NCBI RefSeq assembly: GCF_945859825.1
Contig: NZ_CAMAPC010000009.1
Span: 62,001 to 126,000, forward strand
DNA length: 64,000 bases
Source of the DNA: Pseudoalteromonas holothuriae
GTDB taxonomy: Bacteria; Pseudomonadota; Gammaproteobacteria; Enterobacterales; Alteromonadaceae
Reading direction: 5' to 3'
Of this stretch, positions 28,101 through 37,000 are shown piece by piece. The notes under the pieces are model-generated. The model was not told the DNA's origin. It made no database searches and worked only from the letters and a program-made list of their open reading frames with translations. The first letter of the stretch is position 1. Every line of letters begins with the position of its first letter. A program made the position numbers and the translations under genes.

Positions 28101-31100
28101 GCATTCAAGTTATTGACCGCAATCAGTTGGTACCAGCAAGCTTTCAGCAACGCCGTCTATGGTTAATCGATCAATTAGAAGGCTCCAGTAGTCAATATAA
28201 TATGCCTGCATCCTTTATCTTGCATGGGGCACTTGATAGGGAGGCTTTACAGCAATCAATTAATGCCTTAGTGGTACGTCATGAGGTGCTTCGCACAAAC
28301 TTTGAAGAAGTAGATGGAGAAGCTTTCTTAAAAGTGAACCCTGTCTGTGATATACCCATAGACTTTAAAGATCTCAGCCATTTAGATAAGCAGCAACAAG
28401 CGTTGTCAGTGCGTGAAATTGCCGACTCAGATGCGATAAAGCCATTTGACTTAGCACAGGACCCGATGATCCGTTTATCAGTTTTGCGCCTTAAAGCTGA
28501 CTCTCACATGTTAGCGTTTAACGTACATCATATTGTATCAGATGGTTGGTCAGAGATGATCTTGGTACGAGATTTTCAAGCGTTTTACTTGGGCTTTGCC
28601 AAAGCACAAACAGTGGCTTTGCCAGAACTTGATTTACAGTATATTGACTACGCTTACTGGCAACGCAATTGGCTTCAGGGTGAGCAGCTTGAAGCAGAGC
28701 TATCGCATTGGGAGTCGCGCTTAACGGGTGCGCCAGTGGTACATAATTTGCCACTTGATAGACCAAGAGCCACGCGTCAAACGTTTAATGGTGATAAATT
28801 TCAGCGCAAAATCACGCAAGCGCATTTGCATGTTTTAAAGGATATTGCACGCCAAGAAGGTGTGACTTTATTTATGATGCTAGAGACTATTCTATCTCTG
28901 GTTGTGGGTCGTTGGAGTGGTCAACAAGATATTATGATAGGAACGCCCATCGCAGGGCGAAATGACAAGCGTTTAGAGCCGCTCTTAGGCTTTTTTGTTA
29001 ATACCTTAGTGTTACGCAATAACTTAAGTGGCAACCCCAGTTTCAAAGAGTTATTAGGGCGAACTAGAGAAGTTGCTCTAGATGCATTTGCACACCCCCA
29101 TGTACCTTTTGATATGGTCGTTGAGCGTGTATGCCCACAAGTGGGCAATAGTCACTCTCCACTATTTCAAATTCTGTTTGCGTTGCAGAACTATGAGCGC
29201 ACCACACTCTCTTTAGGTGAACTTGAATTTGAAAAAGTAGAACAAAAAGTGTCGGCTAAATGTGATCTTTCGTTATTAACGGCTGAAGTTGAAGATGGCC
29301 TGCTCGCTGATTGGTATTTTAATACGGACTTGTTTGACGCACAAACCATCACCAAAATGGCGGATCACTTTGAGTTGGCAATTGCCGGTTTGTGTGAGGT
29401 AAATGGTGACTTTGCCAACATCAATGAGTTGCCGATGGTCACAGCGGACGAGTATCAGTGGATGTTGCCTTTAGCACAAACTGAAGTTGTTGCCAGCAAG
29501 CATACGTTGATCCACCAGATGTTTGATTTGCAAGCAACTCAAACCCCCTCTGCGATCGCCATGGTATTTGAAGAGCAGCGCATGACTTACGCTCAGCTTC
29601 AACATGATACTGATGCAGTCGCAGCACAGTTACAGGGGCAAGGTATTGGCCAAGGTGATAGCGTGGCGATTATGTTACCTCGTGGTAAAGATATGATTGT
29701 TGCACTATTGGGAATACAAAAAGCGGGTGCCGCTTATATACCCATTGACCCAAGTTATCCGCAGAGCCGCGTTCAACATATGCTAGATGATAGTGGTGCT
29801 AAAGTGGTAGTCAGTGATAGTCGGATTGTTGCTTACCCTAGCACCACAGAGGTATTGGACCTTGCTCAGTTTGATCCATCTCAAGCCCAATTGCTTGACT
29901 ATCAGTGTCATGCCACAGCACAAGACACAGCCTATATTATTTACACGTCTGGCACTTCAGGTTTACCTAAAGGTGTTGCGGTGAGTCATGGTGCTTTGTT
30001 AACGGCGATGACATCACGCATTGAAGAGCTGGGTAGCTTAGGTAGTGTGTTACTACTCAATTCAATTTCATTTGATGCATCAATACTAAGTATCTTCTGG
30101 TCGCTTGCAACAGGAGGCAAGCTGGTCATTGCGTCTGATGCTCAAGTAAAAGACCCTGAAGCACTAACCAACGCAATTGATGAACATTTTATCGAGTCAG
30201 TTATTACCGTGCCTTCTATATATCGTGCGGTACTCGATTTAAGCACCCATTTTGAGCATGCTTCTTCGCTAAAACTGGTTATTCTTGGCGGTGAAGCTCT
30301 GACTCATGACTTGCGTCGCTTGCACTTTAATTGTGCGTGGTCAAAACAAGCGCAGTTACATAATGAATATGGTCCCACGGAAGCCACTATATCATCTACT
30401 TATTTTCGCTGCGACCCTACTAACCAAGCTCAGAGTACACCGATTGGTAAGGCTTGGAAGCATGTTGGAGTAGCGGTTCTCAATGATGCTGGTGCTCTAG
30501 TACCAAAAGGGTGCGTAGGTGAACTATGTATTTTTGGGCCATCGTTGGCACAAGGATATTGGCAGCGACCAGATTTAACTGAGCAAAAGTTTGTGCAGTG
30601 CCACGCTTTTTCAATACAACCTGAGCGAGTATATCGAACTGGAGATCTAGTTTATTGGAACCAAGACCAAGAACTTGAGTTCATTGGCCGTATTGACCAG
30701 CAGATAAAACTGCGTGGCTATCGCATCGAACAATCTGAAATTGAGTCTGTGATCACTGCAGTAGAGGGCGTTGAGCAAGCCGTTGTGCAAGTCAAACAAG
30801 ATAAGCTTATTGGCTATGTGCATGCATCGGACGGTGTGACTGAAGGTCAACTAGAGCAAGTATGTAGTAGTCAATTACCTGATTACATGGTGCCTCAATG
30901 TTGGGTTTTTATGGCGCACTTTCCGTTAACGCCAGTGGGTAAAATTGATTTAAAGCAATTACCTGAACCTGACTTTAACAAACAAGTGAGTGAGCAAGAT
31001 AAGGCCAGTACCGAGCTTGAATGTCTATTACATGGCATATGGAGTCAATTGCTTAATCTAGATGAGATAAGTATTCATGACAGCTTCTTTAAGTTAGGTG

Positions 31101-34015
31101 GCGACTCTATTTTAATTTTAAAACTTAAATCGCATTTAGGCGGCTTAGGTTGGACCTTTGATGTGCCTCAATTTTACGCAGCGCCAACCATTGCACAACT
31201 GGCTCGTATCTTAGCGAACAAAACGCAGTTAAGTGAACAAAAAACAATCACTGGCGCGCAGCTGTTAATGCCAGCTCAACATTGGTTACTACAGCCTGAT
31301 GCAGTTGATGTCCATCACTTCAATCAAGCATTAATGTTAAAGGGCCAAGTACACCTTGACCATACTACTATTAGCACCATCGTTAGTGCCTTAGTTACAC
31401 GCCATGATGCATTACGATTGAGTTTCAAGCAAGACGACAATGGCTATCAAGCCAATTACTTGTCTTTGCAAGGGGGCGTTGCTCAGATGGTTGAGTATTA
31501 CCAAACAATCTCTCATGCAGACATTGAACCACTTGCTGCCCAAGCGCAAGCTGCTTTAAGTTTAGAAGGGCCGTTATTTAAAGCGGTATATATGGGGCTT
31601 GAGGATGGTAGTTGCCGATTATTACTTGTTGCAAACCATTTAGTTGTCGATGGAGTCTCATGGCGTATTTTGCTTGCTGATTTAATGAAAGGCTATGAGC
31701 AGTTAACTGAGAATGGAAAAATTACATTATCTGCTAAAACCACCTCCTTACAAAGCTGGTCAAAGGGATTGCAAGCACTAGCAAAATCAGAGGTTGTACA
31801 GCAGGAACTAAGCTACTGGCAAAGTGAGTTAGCAAAGCCGTTCACTGTAATCGAGCATCAGCATATTGAGCAAGACCTCGTTGCTGACGAACAGGTGGTA
31901 AGCGTGCCATTTGACGAAGCGATCACTAACGCATTGCTGACTCAAGGTCAAAGTAGCTACGGCATGGGGATTGAGGAGTTGCTGCTAGCGGCGATTAGTG
32001 AAGCAATGAACCGCTGGCAAGGTATGTCTGCTACTCGCATTATTTTAGAGAACCATGGTCGAGACATTGCCATTAAAGACGCAGATGTAAGCGATACTGT
32101 TGGTTGGTTCACTGCCATGTATCCGCTGCATCTTGAACATTATGGCGATATTCGTACACATCTATTGGCGACTAAAAAGCAATGTCGTGCAGTCCCAGCG
32201 AAAGGGGCGCACTTTAGTCTACTACAGTATTTATCATCAAGTTTACTAAAGGAGTCATTGCCAGACACAAAAGAATCTCTCGTATTCAACTATCTTGGTC
32301 AGTTTGATCAAAGCGTTAATGCTAATAGTGCCTTTACGGTAGCAACTGAAAAAGTAGGCGATATGATTTCATTGTCACGCCCTAGAGATGCGTTACTTTG
32401 TTTAGATGGCATGATCAGTGGTGGTTGTTTGAAATTTACACTGCGCTATGGCTCACAGATCTTTGATGCGCAGTCAATGGCATTGCTCGCTGAGCACTTT
32501 CAAAACGCGGTGATTGAATTTGCGCAACACTGTAAGGCGCAAAAACAGAGTCATCGAGACGTCGCAGATTTTGAGTTAGTGACGTTAACGCCATCAGAAC
32601 TTGAGCAAATTTGTGATTTACATCCAAATTTAATTGATGTGTATCCTTGTACGCCTAGTCAACGCGGCATGCTACTACATACGCAGTTAATGAACACAAC
32701 ACAAGATACGGCGTATTGTAATCAATTAGAGCTGGACTTAGTCGGTAATCTTGACTTTTCGCGCTTTGCTTTTGCATGGCAACAAGTTGGTAAACACAAT
32801 GCGGTATTTAGCACAGCATTTTTTCAACTAGCGGAACAAGGATATGTGCAAGCCGTATTTGATGGTGTTGAGCTGCCAGTTACTTTACACGATGGTCAAG
32901 CACTTGGTGCCCAGCAGAGCGAAAATGCTTATCTGCAATTACGCCATGAAGATAAGCAAAGAGGATTTGCACTTGACCAGCCATGTATGGCCAGAGTGCA
33001 GGTTTGGCAATTTGCCGCTGATCGTTTCCGTGTACTGATCACTATGCATCACGCCATCATTGATGGTTGGAGTTTACCGTCATGCATTGGCGATGTTATG
33101 AAAGCTTATTATCAGGGCGAGATATCCAGTCGACCCACATTTAAGTCATATATCCAGTGGTTGATGCGCCAAGAATCGGCAGCAGCAGAGGCGTTTTGGC
33201 AGACTGAACTGCAACATGTTGAGCAGCCAACGACGTTAGTGGGCGACTTATATAGTGAACAGCCAAGCGCCGCTGATAAGTTTGAGTATGTCATGGATAC
33301 ACAGCAATTGCAGTCATTGGAACGCTGTTGTAAACAACAAGGCGTTACATTGTCTACCTTGGTGCAAGGTGCATGGGCTTATCTATTACACCGCTATACC
33401 GGTCAAGATAACGTGGTATTTGGTACTACTATCTCTGGTCGCCCAGCAGACCTAAGTGGTTCGGGACAAATCATTGGGCCGCTTATCAACACGATCCCTG
33501 TCAGTGTGGACTGTAGTACTGAGCAAACAATCTCAGATTGGCTGTTGGCGTTACACACTGGCGCGGCGCAGCGCGAGCACTTTGGTTTTCTTGATTTACC
33601 TGCACTTAAGAAAATGACGCCTATAACCCGGTTAGACGCGATGTTTAATACTTTAGTGGTAGTAGAAAATTACCCACTAGATGAGCTTAAAAAGAGTAAA
33701 GAGCAGGCGTCACAGTTACGAGTAGAGAAAACTCATGCAGATGAAAGTACTAATTTTGATATTACTTTGATGGTACTACCTGGAACACAATTGAAATTAC
33801 ATTTCGTTTATCAAAGCGGCTTATTTTCAGCATCCAAGATGGCTGAATTAGCACAGGCATTGGTGAGCATTTTGAGCAACTTGGCTGAGTCATCAGCGCA
33901 AGTTTTGGCAACCGCAGACTTGCTTGAGCAAGCACAAGACGAACAAGAAGTAGAACAAATGCTTGGCGAACTGTCAGATGCGCAATTGCAATCACTTTTA
34001 AATGAAATTGAATAA
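25133..34015 (+). CDS. NRPS 3 (PKS-NRPS hybrid): KS-AT-PCP, C-A-PCP-E, C
   Basis: Hybrid polyketide-peptide synthetase of 2960 aa. The KS domain (10-435) has Cys181 in DSTCSTSL, His316 in ECHGTAT and His353 in SNVGHLD, so its active site is complete. The AT domain (525-810) has Ser620 in GHSLGEY and KAYH at 716-719, nearer the malonyl than the methylmalonyl signature. Carrier protein Ser942. There is no KR, DH or ER, so the new beta-keto group is left unreduced by this enzyme. The C domain (HHIVSDG, 1132-1138), A domain, PCP (Ser1992 in GGDS) and an epimerization domain (NHLVVDGVSW near 2168, ENHGRD at 2306-2311) make module 7. A further C domain (HHAIIDG, 2639-2645) has no A domain after it; the partner A-PCP is at the start of NRPS 4. 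An acidic helix ends the protein. ATG 25133 follows a GAGGAA site. Confidence 0.94.
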   Translation: MSKNIIENGLEVAVVGLSLRLPACVDAATFWQNLSEGNELIKFFSEEQLRSYGVSESLLQQENYVKAGAFLDEPFQFDAEFFNYVPREAEFMDPQLRLLHECSWQALQDAGCNPHTTDQAVGMYCGSAQNINWLRQVSNHVGDGVGEVYDLKMLYQREFFNTRVAYNLNFNGPSLTIDSTCSTSLVAIHLAAQGLLSGDCDVALAGGVCVSPLTKGYSYHKGMIQSADGHCRTFDAQANGTVPGNGIGLVALKRLEDAIADGNHIYGVLKGSAINNDGSAKPGYTAPSVKGQKQVINLATDNAEVDPDSIDFIECHGTATKIGDPIEVQALQQAYGDKGDQCLIGSVKSNVGHLDAAAGVIGFIKAIMSVHHKSLPASLHFTQLNENINFSDSKFAVNDTLRQLDNEHRPLRGAVSSFGIGGTNAHVIVEEYIEQRSFNYDARRYEMFPISAKTDYSAQANYDALANWQPHSERLADLAYSVQVRDSQFTYRRSFIAQSLDQLKQATCSVQPGWSFNGDGQKLNKLAFMFPGQGGQYLNMAADLYQYEQSFKDIVDACFSLLTVEQSSYWKTLLFSQDPTDSELLTSTDNAQPVLFIIEYSLARYLMDLGVKPDYLIGHSLGEYVAACLAGVFSLEDALTLVIARGQLMAQAPAGAMLSIASEFTHVKPLLHDELELAASNSASLYVVAGSEEAIVDAQAKCEQMGIKSTRLHTSKAYHCYLMNEVLPKFRTQVEQMTLHAPQLPFFSNLSGELIRQDEATDPEYWVTHLRGAVNFASAVGNLFAAGVSHFVEVGPGNALSTFVRSHEHANNALVMNTLRHPKEPIDDDLVLHQVLSRLYCSGVNLDWSKYNQHRQPKMVAVPAYQFQPTKYAQVMGQTSNTEVAQKKSAKASIEHARPNLSSAMLAPRNEQEQAMAQFWKSIFTLSEVGVNDNFFELGGHSLLATRVLNFISEAFDADLQIADVFETPTIAGLVEKAQTQEKSTDNAHRIQVIDRNQLVPASFQQRRLWLIDQLEGSSSQYNMPASFILHGALDREALQQSINALVVRHEVLRTNFEEVDGEAFLKVNPVCDIPIDFKDLSHLDKQQQALSVREIADSDAIKPFDLAQDPMIRLSVLRLKADSHMLAFNVHHIVSDGWSEMILVRDFQAFYLGFAKAQTVALPELDLQYIDYAYWQRNWLQGEQLEAELSHWESRLTGAPVVHNLPLDRPRATRQTFNGDKFQRKITQAHLHVLKDIARQEGVTLFMMLETILSLVVGRWSGQQDIMIGTPIAGRNDKRLEPLLGFFVNTLVLRNNLSGNPSFKELLGRTREVALDAFAHPHVPFDMVVERVCPQVGNSHSPLFQILFALQNYERTTLSLGELEFEKVEQKVSAKCDLSLLTAEVEDGLLADWYFNTDLFDAQTITKMADHFELAIAGLCEVNGDFANINELPMVTADEYQWMLPLAQTEVVASKHTLIHQMFDLQATQTPSAIAMVFEEQRMTYAQLQHDTDAVAAQLQGQGIGQGDSVAIMLPRGKDMIVALLGIQKAGAAYIPIDPSYPQSRVQHMLDDSGAKVVVSDSRIVAYPSTTEVLDLAQFDPSQAQLLDYQCHATAQDTAYIIYTSGTSGLPKGVAVSHGALLTAMTSRIEELGSLGSVLLLNSISFDASILSIFWSLATGGKLVIASDAQVKDPEALTNAIDEHFIESVITVPSIYRAVLDLSTHFEHASSLKLVILGGEALTHDLRRLHFNCAWSKQAQLHNEYGPTEATISSTYFRCDPTNQAQSTPIGKAWKHVGVAVLNDAGALVPKGCVGELCIFGPSLAQGYWQRPDLTEQKFVQCHAFSIQPERVYRTGDLVYWNQDQELEFIGRIDQQIKLRGYRIEQSEIESVITAVEGVEQAVVQVKQDKLIGYVHASDGVTEGQLEQVCSSQLPDYMVPQCWVFMAHFPLTPVGKIDLKQLPEPDFNKQVSEQDKASTELECLLHGIWSQLLNLDEISIHDSFFKLGGDSILILKLKSHLGGLGWTFDVPQFYAAPTIAQLARILANKTQLSEQKTITGAQLLMPAQHWLLQPDAVDVHHFNQALMLKGQVHLDHTTISTIVSALVTRHDALRLSFKQDDNGYQANYLSLQGGVAQMVEYYQTISHADIEPLAAQAQAALSLEGPLFKAVYMGLEDGSCRLLLVANHLVVDGVSWRILLADLMKGYEQLTENGKITLSAKTTSLQSWSKGLQALAKSEVVQQELSYWQSELAKPFTVIEHQHIEQDLVADEQVVSVPFDEAITNALLTQGQSSYGMGIEELLLAAISEAMNRWQGMSATRIILENHGRDIAIKDADVSDTVGWFTAMYPLHLEHYGDIRTHLLATKKQCRAVPAKGAHFSLLQYLSSSLLKESLPDTKESLVFNYLGQFDQSVNANSAFTVATEKVGDMISLSRPRDALLCLDGMISGGCLKFTLRYGSQIFDAQSMALLAEHFQNAVIEFAQHCKAQKQSHRDVADFELVTLTPSELEQICDLHPNLIDVYPCTPSQRGMLLHTQLMNTTQDTAYCNQLELDLVGNLDFSRFAFAWQQVGKHNAVFSTAFFQLAEQGYVQAVFDGVELPVTLHDGQALGAQQSENAYLQLRHEDKQRGFALDQPCMARVQVWQFAADRFRVLITMHHAIIDGWSLPSCIGDVMKAYYQGEISSRPTFKSYIQWLMRQESAAAEAFWQTELQHVEQPTTLVGDLYSEQPSAADKFEYVMDTQQLQSLERCCKQQGVTLSTLVQGAWAYLLHRYTGQDNVVFGTTISGRPADLSGSGQIIGPLINTIPVSVDCSTEQTISDWLLALHTGAAQREHFGFLDLPALKKMTPITRLDAMFNTLVVVENYPLDELKKSKEQASQLRVEKTHADESTNFDITLMVLPGTQLKLHFVYQSGLFSASKMAELAQALVSILSNLAESSAQVLATADLLEQAQDEQEVEQMLGELSDAQLQSLLNEIE
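25160..28072 (+). other. PKS module: KS-AT-PCP, malonyl extension without reduction
   Basis: Adds a two-carbon unit to the peptide carried by module 6. The AT motif is of the xAxH class associated with malonyl-CoA. The absence of any reductive domain predicts a beta-keto acyl intermediate, unless an enzyme acts in trans. Confidence 0.75.
28115..32602 (+). other. NRPS module 7: C-A-PCP-E, unassigned residue in D form
   Basis: Specificity residues read D-A-L-T-I-G-E-I-S-K, from FDASILSIF, VITVPSIY, ILGGEA and NEYGPTEATIS. Some positions (T, I, E) resemble tyrosine-type pockets but I cannot assign it. The epimerization domain keeps its catalytic His2169, Asp2173 and Glu2306, though the first His of HHxxxD is Asn. 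This is the only dedicated E domain in the line. Confidence 0.6.
32630..33922 (+). other. Unpaired C domain, first half of split module 8
   Basis: Full C domain with HHAIIDG at residues 2639-2645. Its start (YPCTPSQRGMLLH) is of the form usually found after an E domain, so it should accept a D-configured donor. The acceptor A-PCP is on the next protein. Confidence 0.75.
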
Positions 34016-34030
34016 TTAGGAATCTTTAAC

Positions 34031-37000
34031 ATGAATGCGTTAACGAACAACACTGTAAACATTAAGTCGAAGTTGGCAAATTTATCGCCAGAGCAAAAAG
34101 CGGCGCTATTGGCGAAAATGCAAGTGAAGCAAAACAAAGAAGCAGAATTTCAAGATCTGGTATCTTGGTTTCATAGCCAAGCTGATAACTCTGCACAGCG
34201 GACTGCGATTAGCTGCAATGAGCAGACTTTGAGCTATCAGCAGCTTAATCAGCAGGCAAATCGCCTCGCCAACTATCTGGTGCTAAAAGGTGTGCAAGCT
34301 GAACAATGCGTTGCAATATGCATGGAAAGAAGCTGTGATCTTCTGGTTGCTATTTTGGCGGTACTAAAGTCAGGAGCTGCGTATTTACCGCTTGACCCCC
34401 ATTCACCGAAAGAGCGACTCACTACCATCATTGATGATGCGCAAGCGCCCTTTGTATTAACTCAGCATAATTATGAGCAGATGTTTTCAGACTCAAGCAG
34501 TGATGTATGTGTTTTAGACACTGGGTATGTGCAAAGTTATTTAGCCGAAATGTGTCACGCAAATTTGGCGATTAAGCCTAAGTCTAGTGATCTTGCTTAT
34601 GTAATTTATACATCAGGCTCAACGGGTACACCAAAGGGGGTAATGGTTGAGCATGGTAATGTCGCGCGATTAATGAGTACATCACAGCCACTTTTTAACT
34701 TTAAACAAGAGGATGTGTGGACGTTATTCCATTCTTATGCATTTGACTTCTCGGTATGGGAAATTTGGGGGGCATTACTGTTTGGTGGTGAATTAGTGGT
34801 GGTGCCTTATGTTACTAGTCGTTCCCCAGAAGCATTCTCTGATTTATTGATTGAAAAGGGAGTAACAGTACTTAATCAAACCCCCACTGCTTTTTCAAGT
34901 GTGCAAAAAGTTATGCTCAGCAAGAGCCAGACTCACCAGTTACGTTACGTCATTTTTGGTGGTGAGGCACTTGAGCCAAAAAGTTTACAGGCCTGGTTTG
35001 AGCAGTATGGACAGAGCACTAAACTGATTAATATGTATGGCATTACAGAAACCACTGTTCATGTGACATACAAAGAGATTTCTCAAGCTGATATTGATGG
35101 CAAGGTAAGTAATATCGGTAAGCCCATTCCAGATTTAAGTCATTATATTTTGGATGATAAACAGCGCAAAGTGCCTACCGGCACGGTGGGTGAGCTTTAT
35201 GTGGGTGGCCCTGGGGTGACCAGAGGCTATTTAAATCGTTCGCAATTAACCGATGAGCGCTTCATTACCCCTTCTTTTAGCACGATACAGGGGAAATTGT
35301 ATCGTAGTGGTGACCTAGTTAAGCAGTTAGCGAATGGGGAGCTGGAATATGTTGGGCGTGCTGATAACCAAGTAAAGCTCAGAGGCTTTCGCATTGAGCT
35401 CGGTGAGATTAACAGCAAAATAGCGGACTTAGATGATATATCAGATGTGATCACGGTGCTAAAAAGCAACACGGATGACAAACAATTAGTGAGTTATGTG
35501 ATATTGGCTGAAGGGCATTCATCTCAGTGGAAGCAAACTTTGCATAGTCATTTATTGCATGTTTTGCCAGAGTACATGGTGCCCGCAGCAGTTGTTAGCT
35601 GCTTGGCACTTCCAACCAATATAAATGGCAAAATCGATCACGCTCAGTTGCCAGTACCACAACCCGATGATTATTGGCAAAAGCAGTTTGTTTCACCGAC
35701 TAATGAGGTGGAGTCAAAGTTGTGCCGCGTGTTGGCTAACTTGTTTAAGTTGGAGCAAGTGGGTATCGAGGATAACTTTTTTGCCTTAGGTGGCGACTCG
35801 TTAAAAACGGTTAACCTTGTTGCCAGCGCCGCTGAATATGGATTGTATTTTGATGTGGCGGATATTTTTGAAGCCCCTACAGTCGCAGCGTTAGCTAAAC
35901 GGACCAAGACTCATAAAAACCAAGAAAATGAGCAATTTGTTGGTCCATTTGAGCTGATCTCAGAAGCGGATCGTGAACAGCTACCGAGTAATGTTGTGAC
36001 AGCTTATCCGATGTCTCGTTTACAACATGGTATGGTTTACCACAACCAAGCGAGTGTTGATAATAGTGTTTTCCATAATATATTGAATCAAACATTTGAA
36101 GGAAGTATTGATTTTGTTGCGATGAAAGAAGCATTCGCACGCGTAATGGCTCGCCACGATATACTTCGTACCGCATTTGACTTAGAGCAATTTGAGCAAC
36201 CATTACAGTTGGTCTACGACAACGTTGACGTGCCTATTGTGATGCGTGATATTAGTGACTTGGCAGAACATGAGCAACAACAGACAATTGCGCAAGCGCT
36301 TAAGGAACAACAGCAACAACGTTTTGATTTATCACTGGCACCACTTTTTAGATGTGAAATTTTGCAGCTTGATGAAAACAAATGGGAGCTTATTTGGGTT
36401 GAGCATCATGCCATATTAGATGGTTGGTCAGTTGCCAGCTTCATGACGCAAATTACCAATGAATATAGTGCAATTTTAGCGGGTAAAAGCTATCAAATAG
36501 AGGTGCCAGAAGGCTACTATCGCCAGTTTATTAATATGGAGCAAAAAGCGCTCAGTAATCCAAAAAGCCAACAGTTTTGGGACGCATATTTAGCAGATAG
36601 CAAATTAACTCAGTTACCTCTTAGGCCTAACCATGAAAGCGCCAGAGGACCACTTAAAACTATGGTCCCAAGTAAACTATTTGCTGAGCTTAAAGCGCTG
36701 GCAGCCACCATGAATGTGCCGCTTAAATCGCTGTTTCTTGCTGCATATAGTAAAACGCTCAGTACCTTTGCAAATGAACAAGATATTACTTTTGGTTTAA
36801 CTAGCCATGGTCGCCCCGACAATTTAGATAGCCGCTATTTATTGGGTTTGTATGTAACGACACTTCCTCTGCGAATGAAAATAGAGCAACAAAGTTGGCA
36901 ATCACTGATAAAGGATGTTCACGCACAAGAGATGCGTGTTTGGCAGCAGCGTCATTACCCTCTATCAGAGATGATGCAAGGGCGAGATAATCAGACCATT

